A DNA stretch of 64,000 bases from Gammaproteobacteria bacterium. Its GTDB lineage: Bacteria > Pseudomonadota > Gammaproteobacteria > Steroidobacterales > Rariloculaceae. How positions within the stretch are numbered: the stretch's first letter is position 1; each line of letters opens with the position of its first letter. The stretch lies in assembly GCA_022826245.1 (NCBI GenBank), contig JAJDVG010000008.1:124001-188000 (forward strand), given 5' to 3'. The notes under the pieces were generated by a model. That model saw only the letters and a list, made by a program, of their open reading frames with translations. It did no database searches and had not been told where the DNA came from. This document shows, piece after piece, positions 55,000 through 64,000 of this stretch. Position numbers and translations under genes: made by a program.

Positions 55000-55713
55000 C
55001 TAGCCCTCGCCGCCGATGACGTCGACGCCGGCCGGCGGATCGAACTCGAACAGCGCGTCGCTGAGCTCGGCGTTGACCGCGACACCCGAGAAGACGATCG
55101 ACGTGACCTGATCGAGACCGTCCACGAACTCCAGTTCCATCGGCAGCCCGTCGCGAAAGCCGATGAGCACGGACTGAAAGTCCGCGCCGCCGGCCTTCGG
55201 GTTCAGCCTGATCCAGTCCTGACCGTCGCGCGCGAAGTCCTCGACGATGTCGAAACTGTCGCGAATGCCCTGCTCGCCGCTCAGGAGCAGCGCCGGACTT
55301 GCGGCATCGCCGGACTCGAGCGGCGTCACGGTCGCCTGGTCGAGATCGACGTCGAACATCCACAGCTGCTCCCCGTCGGCGACGACGAGCTGCTCGATGG
55401 GCGTCTCGTAACGCCAAAGGAACCGGTTCGGGCGCTTGAGCGACAAGGTGCCGCTCGCGGTCTCGAGCAGGCGCTCGTCGGAACTCCACAGTTCCTGCTC
55501 GAATTCGGCGGTAAAGGTATCGACTTCGTCGAGAAATCTCTCGAGCGCGGCGGATCCGGACGCGGCGGTCGCTTCGACCTGATCCTGGGCCGGGACCGCC
55601 GCCGGGAGCACCAGAACGAGGAGGGTCCACGCAAAGGCGGCAATCCGCGTCAGGCGGCTGGCTCTCCGGATCGGGAACCGTGCGGAAGCTCCTCGCGGGA
55701 TTGCATGGAACAA
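55000..55713 (-). CDS. lolA: Outer-membrane lipoprotein carrier LolA
   Basis: Predicted periplasmic chaperone that ferries lipoproteins from LolCDE to LolB. After a signal peptide ('WTLLVLVLPAAVPAQ') the body has 'FTAEFEQELWSSDERLLETA', 'LKRPNRFLWRYETPIEQLVV' and 'WMFDVDLDQATV', all typical LolA strands. The start is uncertain: TTG 55713 follows GGAGGGAAAAC, and gives about 237 residues with a long n-region. Between ftsK and serS as in other Gammaproteobacteria. The many lipoproteins of this window depend on this pathway. Confidence 0.85.
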   Translation of the reverse strand: MFHAIPRGASARFPIRRASRLTRIAAFAWTLLVLVLPAAVPAQDQVEATAASGSAALERFLDEVDTFTAEFEQELWSSDERLLETASGTLSLKRPNRFLWRYETPIEQLVVADGEQLWMFDVDLDQATVTPLESGDAASPALLLSGEQGIRDSFDIVEDFARDGQDWIRLNPKAGGADFQSVLIGFRDGLPMELEFVDGLDQVTSIVFSGVAVNAELSDALFEFDPPAGVDVIGGEG

Positions 55714-55759
55714 CAGGTTTTCCCTCCGCGTCAGCGCATCGGGCGCGATGCGAACGCTG

Positions 55760-58057
55760 CTAGTCGTCAGCGGGCGGGGGCGGTGCGAGCACCTCCCTGA
55801 ATCCATTGGATTGCAAACTCCCGACAATGCCGGCCTCTTCCATGGCCTCGACCATGCGGGCGGCGCGGTTGTAACCGATCTTCAGCCGCCTCTGGATACC
55901 GGATATGGATGCCTTTCTCGTTTCGGTGACGATCCTGACGGCCTGATCGTAAAGTGCGTCCTTCTCGCTGTCCAACTCCGAATCGAACCCCGGAGGCAGC
56001 CCCGGAATGGCTTCGGTCGGGTCCGCGAGCACGCCTTCGACGAACTCGGGCTCGCCGCTCGCGCGCAGCGACTGGACCACGGTATGCACCTCGTTGTCGG
56101 AGACGAACGCTCCGTGAATGCGGGTCGGCTGCGACACGCCGGGCGGCAGGTAGAGCATGTCGCCGTGGCCGAGCAGGGTTTCGGCGCCCATCTGGTCGAG
56201 AATCGTGCGCGAATCGACCTTGGCCGAGACCTGGAACGCGATCCGGCACGGGATGTTGGCCTTGATGAGCCCGGTGATCACGTCCACGGACGGCCGCTGC
56301 GTCGCGATGATCATGTGGATGCCCGATGCCCTGGCCTTCTGCGCCAGCCGGGCGATCAGCTCCTCGACCTTCTTGCCGACCATCATCATCATGTCGGCGA
56401 GCTCGTCGACGATCACGACGACGAACGGCAGCGGGGTCAGTTCCGCTGCGTCCTCGGCGTGCTCGCCCGGGTCGATGTCCGATACCCGCAACGGCTCGCC
56501 TCTCTCGATCGCCTCGCGGACCTTGCGGTTGTAGCCGGAGATATGCCGCACGCCGAGGCCGGCCATGAGCTTGTAGCGGCGTTCCATCTCCGCGACGCAC
56601 CAGCGAAGCGCATTGGCCGCTTCCTTCATGTCCGTCACGACCGGCGCGAGCAGATGCGGGATGCCCTCGTAGACGGAGAGCTCGAGCATCTTCGGATCGA
56701 TCATGATCAGGCGCACCTGCTCGGGCGTGGACTTGTAGAGCAGGCTCAGCACCATTGCATTGAGCGCGACGGACTTGCCCGAGCCTGTCGTGCCGGCGAT
56801 GAGCAGGTGAGGCATGCGCAGCAGGTCCGCGACGATGGGCCGGCCGCCGATGCCCTTGCCGAGCGCGAGCGTCAAAGGCGATTTGTTCTCGTCGAACGCC
56901 TCGGACCTTACGATCTCGGCGAATACGACGAGTTCGCGCGCCTCGTTGGGAATCTCGAGCCCGACGAAGGGTTTGCCCGGTATGACCTCCACGACGCGCA
57001 CGCTTACGGTCGACAGCGAGCGCGCGAGGTCCTTGGCGAGATTGCTGATCTGGCTGACCTTGACGCCGGGCGCGGGCTTGAGCTCGAAGCGCGTGACGAC
57101 CGGACCCGGATGCACGGCGACGACTTCCACTTCGATACCGAAATCCGAGAGCTTGTGCTCGACGAGCCGCGACATCCCCTCGAGCTCCTCGGTCGAATAC
57201 CCGCCCTCTCTGGCGGGCGGCTCGTCGAGCAGCGACAGTTTCGGCAGCTCGGCGGCCGCGGTGGCCCCGGTGGCCCCGTCGGCTTCGAACATCGAAACCT
57301 GCTTCTCGCGTTCGGTCCGCGAACTGGTCTCGACGCGCTCGAAGGTCGGTTCGATCCGGGGCGCGCGCTCGGCCGCCTTCTTGCGGCTGCGCACGATACG
57401 CTTCTTGTGCTCGATCTTCGCTCGCTTGCCGTCGCGCTGCTCGCGCACGCGCTCGATCAGGACGTTGATCCCGGCGTATGCGGCCAGCGTGCCGCGACCG
57501 ACGCGTTCCATCACGGACATCCACGAAACGCCCGTCGCGAGCGAGACGGAGCTCAACCAGAACACCAGCAGGCACACCGTCGCGCCGAGATGGCCGAGTA
57601 CGCTCTCAAGACCGAAGCCCGTGGCCTGGCCCAACAACCCTCCGGCCGTCTCGCGCAGTTCCGGCGCCGTGAAGTGAAGCGTGGCCAGCCCCGAACTCGT
57701 CGCGACGGCGAGCACGAAGCCGGCAGGCCGATAGAACCGGTTCCAGCGGTTGAGCGCCGTCTTCGGTTCGCGGAAGATCAGCAACCCGGCGATCAGCACG
57801 AGCACCGGGAACAGATACGCCGACAGCCCGACCACGAGGAAAGAGATGTCGGCGAACCAGGCGCCCCAGGGGCCCATGAGGTTGAGGACGGCGTCGTTCG
57901 AACCGGTAACGCTGAACGCAGGATCGTCGGGGCGATAGCTCGTCAGAGCGAAGAGCAGTATCAGGCTGAACCCGGCCAGGATCCAGAACGCGGCCTCTCG
58001 CAGTGCCCGGATGCGCGAAACGCCCAGGGACACGGCATCTGTGTTTACCTTGGCCAT
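55760..58057 (-). CDS. ftsK: DNA translocase FtsK
   Basis: Predicted 765-residue septal DNA pump for chromosome dimer resolution. Four to five N-terminal membrane helices (to about residue 190), a short charged linker (about 200-290), then the RecA-like motor with Walker A '[14 protein letters not shown]' and Walker B '[14 protein letters not shown]'. The C-terminal gamma winged helix '[20 protein letters not shown]' recognises KOPS. Far shorter than E. coli FtsK (about 1330) because the linker is short; this is common. Divergent from the FemAB-like gene. Confidence 0.96.
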   Translation of the reverse strand: MAKVNTDAVSLGVSRIRALREAAFWILAGFSLILLFALTSYRPDDPAFSVTGSNDAVLNLMGPWGAWFADISFLVVGLSAYLFPVLVLIAGLLIFREPKTALNRWNRFYRPAGFVLAVATSSGLATLHFTAPELRETAGGLLGQATGFGLESVLGHLGATVCLLVFWLSSVSLATGVSWMSVMERVGRGTLAAYAGINVLIERVREQRDGKRAKIEHKKRIVRSRKKAAERAPRIEPTFERVETSSRTEREKQVSMFEADGATGATAAAELPKLSLLDEPPAREGGYSTEELEGMSRLVEHKLSDFGIEVEVVAVHPGPVVTRFELKPAPGVKVSQISNLAKDLARSLSTVSVRVVEVIPGKPFVGLEIPNEARELVVFAEIVRSEAFDENKSPLTLALGKGIGGRPIVADLLRMPHLLIAGTTGSGKSVALNAMVLSLLYKSTPEQVRLIMIDPKMLELSVYEGIPHLLAPVVTDMKEAANALRWCVAEMERRYKLMAGLGVRHISGYNRKVREAIERGEPLRVSDIDPGEHAEDAAELTPLPFVVVIVDELADMMMMVGKKVEELIARLAQKARASGIHMIIATQRPSVDVITGLIKANIPCRIAFQVSAKVDSRTILDQMGAETLLGHGDMLYLPPGVSQPTRIHGAFVSDNEVHTVVQSLRASGEPEFVEGVLADPTEAIPGLPPGFDSELDSEKDALYDQAVRIVTETRKASISGIQRRLKIGYNRAARMVEAMEEAGIVGSLQSNGFREVLAPPPPADD

Positions 58058-58203
58058 CTTCAGCTTATACAGGAAATATCCTGCTTAAGATACTGATTAT
58101 ACTGATCGGGCGCGCCATGCAAAACCCCTGGGCGCGATCGCGGACGGAAATCGCGCAAGCGGCTGGCATACTATGGGTCGATCCGCGCTCATGATGGATC
58201 TCC

Positions 58204-59379
58204 GTGGATACCGCGACCAAACGACCGAGGCTCGCCCGTCTCGCCAGCCTCGACGAAATTGCTGCAACAGAGTGGAACGCGCTCGTCGGCGGCGACGCGT
58301 TCCTGAGCCACGAGTTTCTGTCCGCGCTCGAACACACGGGCTGCGTCGGCCCGGGCACGGCCTGGGACCCGTGTCACCTGGTCGCACATTCCGGTTCCGG
58401 ACAGTTGATCGGGGCGCTGCCGTTGTACGTGAAATACGATTCGCGCGGCGAGTTCGTGTTCGACTGGAGCTGGGCCGACGCCTATGAACGCGCCGGGATG
58501 AGCTACTACCCGAAGCTGGTCTCGTCCGTGCCGTTCACGCCCGCGACCGGCGCCCGGCTGCTGGTCGACCCCGACAGCGCGACTACGCCGGTCGCCGAAG
58601 ACCTCGTCGATGCCGCCCTTGGCCTGGCGGACGAAATCGGCGCGTCCTCGCTGCACGTGCTCTTCCCGACGCAACCGGACCAGTCGTTCCTGAGCGAACG
58701 GGGCTTTCTCACGCGCAAGGGCTGCCAGTTCCACTGGCGCAACCGCGGCTACAGCGACTTCGACGATTTCCTCTCCCGCTTCAACTCCCACAAACGCAAG
58801 AAGGCCCGCCGGGAACGGCGCCGGATCCGCGAAGCCGGCATCGTCTTCGACCATCTGCACGGCGACGAGCCGAGCGCGAGCGACTGGGACGCCGTGTTCG
58901 AGTTCTACTCGCGCACCTTCCATCGCCGCGGTCGCGCGCCCTACCTTAGCCGCGCGTTCTTCGACGAGATCGCACGGACGATGCCGGAAAAGCTCGTGAT
59001 CGCGCTTGCCCGCTATCAGGGGATGCCGATCGCGACGGCGATCTGCTTCCGGGGCCGGGACACGCTCTACGGGCGCTACTGGGGCAGCATGGCCGACTTC
59101 CACAGCCTGCATTTCGAAGCCTGCTACCATCAGGGCATCGAATACTGCATCCGCGAGGGGATCGGCAGCTTCGAGCCGGGAACCCAGGGCGAACACAAGA
59201 TCAGCCGCGGCTTTGCGCCCACGGCGACCTGGTCCTGCCACTGGCTCAGCGAACCGGGTTTCTATCGGGCGGTCGAGGACTTCGTCGAGCGCGAGCAGGC
59301 GCACGTCGATACCTACATGGAGTATCTGCAGGAGCGCGTGCCGTTCCGACGCGGCGAGATCGAGGATCGGCGCAAGTGA
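58204..59379 (+). CDS. GNAT/FemAB-like acyltransferase (peptidogalycan-type, PF04339-like)
   Basis: Predicted 391-residue protein of the family often named peptidogalycan biosynthesis protein or GNAT family. Conserved stretches are 'HEFLSALEHTGCVGPGTAW', 'FNSHKRKKARRERRRI' (basic helix), 'YSRTFHRRGRAPYLSRAFF' and 'EPGTQGEHKISRGF'. The GTG start at 58204 has only a modest ribosome site. Its stop overlaps the aat GTG start by four bases, so they are coupled. The acceptor is unknown; an N-acyl transfer is assumed from family. Confidence 0.8.
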   Translation: MDTATKRPRLARLASLDEIAATEWNALVGGDAFLSHEFLSALEHTGCVGPGTAWDPCHLVAHSGSGQLIGALPLYVKYDSRGEFVFDWSWADAYERAGMSYYPKLVSSVPFTPATGARLLVDPDSATTPVAEDLVDAALGLADEIGASSLHVLFPTQPDQSFLSERGFLTRKGCQFHWRNRGYSDFDDFLSRFNSHKRKKARRERRRIREAGIVFDHLHGDEPSASDWDAVFEFYSRTFHRRGRAPYLSRAFFDEIARTMPEKLVIALARYQGMPIATAICFRGRDTLYGRYWGSMADFHSLHFEACYHQGIEYCIREGIGSFEPGTQGEHKISRGFAPTATWSCHWLSEPGFYRAVEDFVEREQAHVDTYMEYLQERVPFRRGEIEDRRK

Positions 59380-60107
59380 GCGCGATCTGCTGGCTCGCTC
59401 CGTCGGACGGACCGGACGCGCTGCCCGAACCTTCGCTCGCGCTCGATGAGCCCAACGGCCTGCTCGCCGCGGGCGGCGCCCTGCGACCCGACTGGCTGCT
59501 CGCGAGCTACGCGAACGGCATCTTCCCCTGGTACGAGGAAGACCAGCCGATCCTGTGGTGGTGTCCCGATCCGCGCTCCGTGCTGTGGCCGGATAATTTG
59601 AAGATCTCGCGCAGCCTCCGGCGCACGCTGTCGAAGGCCGTGTTCGAGGTGACGGCGGACACCGCTTTCGATGCGGTCGTCGACGCTTGCGCGGAGCCTC
59701 GCCGTGACGCCGAATCGACATGGATCACGCGCGAGATGGCCGCAGCCTACAAGGGGCTTCACGCCCTCGGCTGGGCGCACTCCTTCGAAGCCTGGCGGGA
59801 CGGCGCCCTGGCGGGCGGGCTCTACGGCGTCGCATTGGGGCAGATGTTCTTCGGCGAGTCGATGTTCGCGCGTGCCGCGGACGCGTCGAAGGTCGCTCTG
59901 GCCAACGCGGTTCCCTACCTGCAGGCGCGCGGCATCGCGCTCATCGACTGCCAGATTCCGTCCGCCCATCTGGCGCGTCTCGGCGCCACGGACATGCCGC
60001 GGGCGGAGTTCCTCAACCATCTGAAACGCTATCGCGAACCCGCCGGAACGCCGGAATCCTGGCGCCGCGATTTCGCCTCTCACACGGCTGCCGCCGGGAA
60101 CGCGTGA
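59376..60107 (+). CDS. aat: Leucyl/phenylalanyl-tRNA--protein transferase
   Basis: Predicted 243-residue transferase that adds Leu or Phe to N-terminal Lys or Arg, tagging proteins for ClpS/ClpAP. Signature '[20 protein letters not shown]' and '[16 protein letters not shown]' are intact. GTG start overlaps the preceding gene. Together with clpS and clpA only 0.3-2.6 kb away this makes a compact N-degron locus. The arginyltransferase gene bpt/ate often found beside aat is absent here. Confidence 0.96.
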   Translation: MSAICWLAPSDGPDALPEPSLALDEPNGLLAAGGALRPDWLLASYANGIFPWYEEDQPILWWCPDPRSVLWPDNLKISRSLRRTLSKAVFEVTADTAFDAVVDACAEPRRDAESTWITREMAAAYKGLHALGWAHSFEAWRDGALAGGLYGVALGQMFFGESMFARAADASKVALANAVPYLQARGIALIDCQIPSAHLARLGATDMPRAEFLNHLKRYREPAGTPESWRRDFASHTAAAGNA

Positions 60108-60121
60108 CGGTCGTTCGGCGT

Positions 60122-60150
60122 TTGCCCGGTCCGCGGGCGTGTGCAACAAT
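60122..60150 (+). promoter_or_regulatory. Possible infA promoter
   Basis: TTGCCC at 60122-60127 and AACAAT at 60145-60150 with a 17-base spacer, ending 25 bases before infA. Only a moderate match, in a 68-base gap after aat; infA could also be read from the aat transcript. Confidence 0.3.
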
Positions 60151-60175
60151 GCGGCGCCCTGACGCCCGGAACCTC

Positions 60176-60394
60176 ATGGCCAAAGAAGACGCAATCCAGA
60201 TGGAAGGCATGGTCACGGAAACCCTGCCGAACACGACCTTTCGGGTCGAACTGGAAAACGGCCACCGCATCACGGCCCACATCTCGGGCAAGATGCGCAA
60301 GAACTACATTCGGATCCTCAAGGGCGACAAGGTCACGGTCGAATTGACCCCCTACGATCTGAGCAAGGGCCGCATCGTCTACAGGTCCCGCTGA
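60176..60394 (+). CDS. infA: Translation initiation factor IF-1
   Basis: Predicted 72-residue S1/OB-fold protein that occupies the ribosomal A site during initiation. '[13 protein letters not shown]', '[20 protein letters not shown]' and '[13 protein letters not shown]' match IF-1 over its whole length. Follows aat as in E. coli and many relatives. Convergent with clpA, with only six bases between stops. Confidence 0.97.
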   Translation: MAKEDAIQMEGMVTETLPNTTFRVELENGHRITAHISGKMRKNYIRILKGDKVTVELTPYDLSKGRIVYRSR

Positions 60395-60400
60395 TCCGGC

Positions 60401-62680
60401 TCAGGGCGATTCGATGTGTTCGAGTTCGCGCGTCGTGGGCTCGGGTATCAGCAACAGCCCGTCGCCGTCGACATCGACGCGCAGGTGGCCGCCGCCGCTG
60501 AGCCTGCCGAACAGCAGTTCCTCGGCGAGCGGGCGCTTGATGTGCTCCTGGATGACCCGCGCCATCGGCCGCGCGCCCATCTTCTCGTCGTAACCGCGTG
60601 CGGCGATCCAGCGCCGGGCCGCGGGCTCGAGCTCGATCGTCACATCGTTCTTCTCGAGCTGGGACTCGAGTTCGACGATGAGCTTGTCCACGACGCGCGC
60701 CACTGACTTCTCATCGAGCGCATCGAACTGGATGATCGCGTCGAGGCGATTGCGAAACTCCGGCGAGAACAGTTTCTTGATCACCTCCATCGCGTCGGAT
60801 GAGTGATCCTGCTGCGTGAACCCGACCGACGCGCGGCTCATCTCCTGGGCGCCCGCGTTCGTCGTCATGACGATCGTGACATTGCGGAAATCGGCCTTGC
60901 GGCCGTTGTTGTCGGTCAGCGTTCCGTGGTCCATGACCTGCAGCAGCAGGTTGAAGACTTCCGGATGCGCCTTCTCGATCTCGTCGAACAGCAGCACGCT
61001 GTGCGGGTGCCTGGTGATCGCCTCGGTCAGCAGCCCGCCCTGATCGAAGCCGACGTAGCCCGGCGGGGCGCCGATCAGCCGCGATACGGTATGGCGCTCC
61101 ATGTATTCGGACATGTCGAAACGCACGAGTTCGACGCCCGTAACCATCGCGAGCTGCCGCGTGACCTCGGTCTTGCCGACGCCGGTGGGGCCCGAGAACA
61201 GGAACGCCCCGACGGGCCGCTCCTCGTCGCCGAGACCCGATCGCGCCATCTTGATGGCCGCTCCGAGCGCCGCGATCGCCCGGTCCTGACCGAAGATCAC
61301 GAGCTTCAGGTCGCGCTCGAGATTCTTGAGCACATCGCGGTCGGAAGCCGATACGTTTTTCGGCGGAATCCGCGCCATCTTGGCGACGATGTTCTCGATC
61401 AATTCGATGGTAACGACCTCGGGCCGCCGGTCCACGGGCTGCAGGCGGCAGTTCGCGCCGGCTTCGTCGATGACGTCGATGGCCTTGTCGGGCAGGTGCC
61501 GGTCATTGACGTGGCGGCTCGCGAGCTCCGCGGCGGCGGTCAGGGCGCCTTCTTCGTAAACGATGCCGTGATGCTCCTCGAACCGGCTCTTGAGACCCCG
61601 CAGTATCTCGACGGTCTCCTCGATCGTGGGTTCGGTCACGTCGATCTTCTGGAAACGCCTGGCAAGCGCGTGATCCTTCTCGAAGATTCCGCGGAATTCC
61701 GAGTACGTCGTCGAGCCGATGCAGCGCAACTCCCCGTTGGCGAGGACCGGCTTGATCAGGTTCGACGCGTCCATCACGCCGCCCGACGCCGCGCCCGCAC
61801 CGATAACGGTGTGGATCTCGTCGATGAAGAGGATCGCTCCGGGCAGCTTCTTGAGTTCCCCGACGACGCTCTTGAGCCGCTTCTCGAAGTCGCCGCGATA
61901 CTTGGTGCCGGCGATGAGCGAGCCCATGTCGAGCGCGTAGATCGTGGAGTCGCCAAGCACCTCGGGCGCGTCGCCCTCGACGATGAGCCGCGCGAGCCCT
62001 TCGGCCAGGGCCGTCTTGCCGACGCCCGCCTCGCCGACGAAGAGCGGATTGTTCTTTCGCCGCCGGCACAGGATCTGCACGGTGCGTTCGATCTCGGCCT
62101 CCCGGCCGATCAGCGGGTCGATATCGCCGCGCTCGGCGCGCTCGTTGAGATTGCTCGTGAACCGCTCGAGCGCGCCGGGCTCGGGCGCCCCGCGTTCGAA
62201 CTCGGCGCCGGCGTCGGCGCCCGGTCCCGGAGGGCCTTCGCGCAGCTTCGAGACACCGTGCGACACGTAATGCGTGACGTCGAGACGCGTGACGTCCTGC
62301 TCACCGAGCAGATAGACGGCCTGCGACTGCTTCTCGTTGAATATCGCGACGAGCACGTTGGCCGGAGTGACTTCCTTGCGGCCGCTCGACTGCACGTGGA
62401 AAACGGCGCGCTGCAGGACGCGCTGGAAGCCGAGCGTCGGCTGCACATCCACGTCCTCGTCTTCGGAGGCGCCGAACCTCGGTGTCGCGTCGGCGATGAA
62501 CTCGCTGAGATCGGTGTTGAGCCTATCGATGTCGGCGCCGCATTCCCTGAGGATTTCGGTGACCTCCGGCGTATCGAGCAGCGCGAGCAGCAGGTGTTCG
62601 ACCGTGATGAATTCGTGACGGTCCTGGCGCGCCCGCTGAAAGGCTTCGTTCAGACAGAATTCGAGCTCACGCGACAACAT
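60401..62680 (-). CDS. clpA: ATP-dependent Clp protease ATPase subunit ClpA
   Basis: Predicted 759-residue AAA+ unfoldase that feeds ClpP. N-domain (about 1-145), first ATPase module with Walker A '[14 protein letters not shown]' and second with '[10 protein letters not shown]'; the sensor region '[20 protein letters not shown]'-like stretch is present. A ClpP-binding IGL-type loop is expected between the modules. ATG 62680 follows GGAAGAG; its start overlaps the clpS stop by one base (TGATG), showing translational coupling. Length is normal for ClpA (758 in E. coli). Confidence 0.95.
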   Translation of the reverse strand: MLSRELEFCLNEAFQRARQDRHEFITVEHLLLALLDTPEVTEILRECGADIDRLNTDLSEFIADATPRFGASEDEDVDVQPTLGFQRVLQRAVFHVQSSGRKEVTPANVLVAIFNEKQSQAVYLLGEQDVTRLDVTHYVSHGVSKLREGPPGPGADAGAEFERGAPEPGALERFTSNLNERAERGDIDPLIGREAEIERTVQILCRRRKNNPLFVGEAGVGKTALAEGLARLIVEGDAPEVLGDSTIYALDMGSLIAGTKYRGDFEKRLKSVVGELKKLPGAILFIDEIHTVIGAGAASGGVMDASNLIKPVLANGELRCIGSTTYSEFRGIFEKDHALARRFQKIDVTEPTIEETVEILRGLKSRFEEHHGIVYEEGALTAAAELASRHVNDRHLPDKAIDVIDEAGANCRLQPVDRRPEVVTIELIENIVAKMARIPPKNVSASDRDVLKNLERDLKLVIFGQDRAIAALGAAIKMARSGLGDEERPVGAFLFSGPTGVGKTEVTRQLAMVTGVELVRFDMSEYMERHTVSRLIGAPPGYVGFDQGGLLTEAITRHPHSVLLFDEIEKAHPEVFNLLLQVMDHGTLTDNNGRKADFRNVTIVMTTNAGAQEMSRASVGFTQQDHSSDAMEVIKKLFSPEFRNRLDAIIQFDALDEKSVARVVDKLIVELESQLEKNDVTIELEPAARRWIAARGYDEKMGARPMARVIQEHIKRPLAEELLFGRLSGGGHLRVDVDGDGLLLIPEPTTRELEHIESP

Positions 62681-63006
62681 CAGTTCTCTTCCATCGTGCA
62701 TAGCAGCGGATGCTGGTGCTGCTGCGCCAGGCCCGTGACCTGGGCCACCTTGGTCTCCGCGATTTCGTAAGTGTACACGCCGCAGACGCCTTTGCCCTTG
62801 GTATGGACCTCGAGCATGATCCGGGTCGCCGTGTTGCGGTCAAGACCGAACACGTTCTGCAGCACCTGGACGACGAATTCCATCGGAGTGTAATCGTCGT
62901 TGAGTAGAATAACGCGGTACAGCGACGGGCGTTTCAGGCGTGGCGGCGCCTCCTCGGTTACGGTCCCGAAGTCGCCATCGCCGGGTTGCCGGGTCGGATC
63001 GGCCAT
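62680..63006 (-). CDS. clpS: ClpS adaptor (N-end rule recognition)
   Basis: Predicted 108-residue adaptor that hands N-degron substrates to ClpAP. Core '[20 protein letters not shown]' (substrate pocket with the Asn-Asp-Asp) and '[20 protein letters not shown]' are intact after an unstructured N-terminal extension. Upstream of and coupled to clpA. Divergent from gspC; the 176-base gap should hold both promoters but no strong match was identified. Confidence 0.96.
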   Translation of the reverse strand: MADPTRQPGDGDFGTVTEEAPPRLKRPSLYRVILLNDDYTPMEFVVQVLQNVFGLDRNTATRIMLEVHTKGKGVCGVYTYEIAETKVAQVTGLAQQHQHPLLCTMEEN

Positions 63007-63182
63007 CCCGGAGATTCTATTGATCTTGGCGGGTCAATAAAACGACCCCAGTTCAGGGCGCCGCGCGGCGTGTCCGGGGAAGGCCCGTTCACTGGCCCTG
63101 TCGGCTTGCTTACTTGTTCGCGCCATATGCGCTACCGTACGATGCAGGAACGGACTTGCGCCCCGAATTGCAGGCCACATTG

Positions 63183-64000
63183 ATGGATGTCCCGAAGCGA
63201 CTTGCCCGCTTGACGGCGCGCGCGCCGGAGCAGTGGCTGCGAGGCGCGAATACCGCCCTCCCTGTCGTCGTCACCGCGATTCTCGTCGTTGCGCTCGCCT
63301 GGCGTCTCGCCGACCTGACCTGGAGCCTCGTGCCGGCCGAGCGCGCGGACGGGCCGTTGCCCGAAGTCGCGGTGTTCGCGCCGCAGGCGTCCGACCCGAC
63401 TTCACGGGTCGCGCTCGACAGGCTCACCGAAGCGCATCTGTTCGGCGAGCCGGCCGTCCCGCCCCCGGACGCGGCAGCCCGCGCCCGGGCGGTGGAAGAA
63501 GTCGTCAACGCCCCCGACACGACGCTGAACGTGCTGCTTGCCGGCGTCGTCGCGCGGCAACAGGGCAGCGAGGCCGGCCAGGCGATCATCGTGGGCGCAA
63601 GTCGCGAACAAAAGGTCTACTCCGTCGGCGACACGATCGACGACACGAACGGAGCGACGTTGCACTCCGTGCTGGCCGACAGGGTGCTCCTGAACCGATC
63701 CGGCCGGCTCGAGACCTTGCGCCTGCCCAGGGAGCTTGCCGGCCAGCCGCCGCGGGCAGCGGCCCGAGTCGTCCCGCAGCCCCTGCCTGCCGACAGGGCG
63801 GCGGGCAACCCGGAATCGCTGAGCCGGATCATCGGCGCGAACGCGTCGCGCATCTCCGAGATCATACGCATCGCGCCGGCTGTCGAGCAGGGACAGGTCC
63901 TCGGGTTCCGGGTCAACCCGGGCGCGGACATCGCCGCCTTCGCGGCGCTCGGCCTTGAGCCCGGCGACATCGTCACCGAGGTCAACGGCACCGTCATCGA
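63183..64000 (+). CDS. gspC: Type II secretion protein GspC, partial at window end
   Basis: The first 272 codons of an inner-membrane protein of the type II secretion system; the frame is open to the last base. One membrane helix (about residues 26-46), a Pro/Ala linker, the HR domain ('VNAPDTTLNVLLAGVVARQQ' to 'LRLPREL', about 105-180) and the beginning of a PDZ domain ('GLEPGDIVTEVNGTVI'). It couples GspD to the inner-membrane platform. Too near the edge to see whether gspD follows. Confidence 0.88.
   Translation, partial: MDVPKRLARLTARAPEQWLRGANTALPVVVTAILVVALAWRLADLTWSLVPAERADGPLPEVAVFAPQASDPTSRVALDRLTEAHLFGEPAVPPPDAAARARAVEEVVNAPDTTLNVLLAGVVARQQGSEAGQAIIVGASREQKVYSVGDTIDDTNGATLHSVLADRVLLNRSGRLETLRLPRELAGQPPRAAARVVPQPLPADRAAGNPESLSRIIGANASRISEIIRIAPAVEQGQVLGFRVNPGADIAAFAALGLEPGDIVTEVNGTVI

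Noticed and set aside
55748-58096. Open frame of 782 codons on the plus strand
   Set aside because: It is the antisense shadow of ftsK; composition is His/Arg/Asp-rich without motifs.
58058-58203. LexA box upstream of ftsK
   Set aside because: The palindrome CAGGAAATATCCTG and the nearby TACTG repeats do not match CTGT-N8-ACAG.
1-64000. CRISPR arrays, rRNA, tRNA, integrases or insertion sequences
   Set aside because: No regularly spaced repeats, cloverleaf-like gene, transposase or integrase motif was seen on either strand.

Overview
The window is high-GC DNA (low-to-mid sixties percent G+C by eye) from a Proteobacterium, most likely an uncultured marine or sediment Gammaproteobacterium. 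The right-hand core genes (serS, lolA, ftsK, aat, infA, clpA, clpS, gspC) occur in an order familiar from that class. The left two thirds is rich in secreted lipoproteins, monoheme c-type proteins, a TonB-dependent receptor, DUF1501/DUF1553 proteins and a soluble reductive-dehalogenase homologue, which suggests an aerobic or microaerobic heterotroph with a large periplasmic repertoire. The lineage call is inference from gene content; no rRNA or tRNA gene was seen.

Layout. 34-1454: a secreted DUF6152 protein and its partner-family protein. 1642-3245: a hipBA toxin-antitoxin pair. 3300-4787: a membrane-anchored monoheme protein. 4886-6949: an island in which a threonine-dehydrogenase-like gene is cut off and followed by a GIY-YIG-like small protein and a SIR2-domain protein (candidate defence genes). 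6984-11947: an operon of an S9 peptidase, a thioredoxin-reductase-like flavoprotein and a UGSC-type protein whose in-frame UGA is very probably selenocysteine. 12110-12618: an Hsp20 gene with a sigma-32 promoter. 12782-18992: more DUF6152/partner genes, a MetE-like protein and an amidohydrolase. 19120-23980: a DUF1549/DUF1553 plus DUF1501 pair. 24134-28778: a molybdenum hydroxylase, a class-III aminotransferase and a MoaF-like protein. 28881-36047: a TonB receptor, a cytochrome-propeller lipoprotein and the dehalogenase homologue. 36143-41731: two further DUF6152/partner modules around a heme-propeller protein.

41780-53144 looks like a bacteriocin/RiPP-type export cluster with unusual composition. 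It has three GG-leader-like precursors, each followed by a small two-helix membrane protein and a GGAACCGGAA-type hairpin; a C39-peptidase ABC exporter; an HlyD-like adaptor; two beta-lactamase-fold proteins that both carry Cys in place of the catalytic Ser; an acyl carrier protein; and an acyl-activating ligase. Duplication scars inside it (a hydrolase 3' remnant, a broken DUF2335 gene, repeated leaders) show that the cassettes arose by local duplication.

53263-64000 is housekeeping: serS, a VanZ-like gene, lolA, ftsK, a FemAB-like protein, aat, infA, clpA, clpS and the start of gspC. aat, clpS and clpA are the three known parts of the bacterial Leu/N-degron pathway.

The strongest leads are: (1) the selenoprotein with a bacterial-type SECIS hairpin next to a putative reductase; (2) the bacteriocin cluster with Cys-nucleophile beta-lactamase-fold proteins plus ACP and ligase; (3) five copies of a DUF6152/partner module, one of them fused, whose mature DUF6152 proteins are all predicted to begin with His-His.
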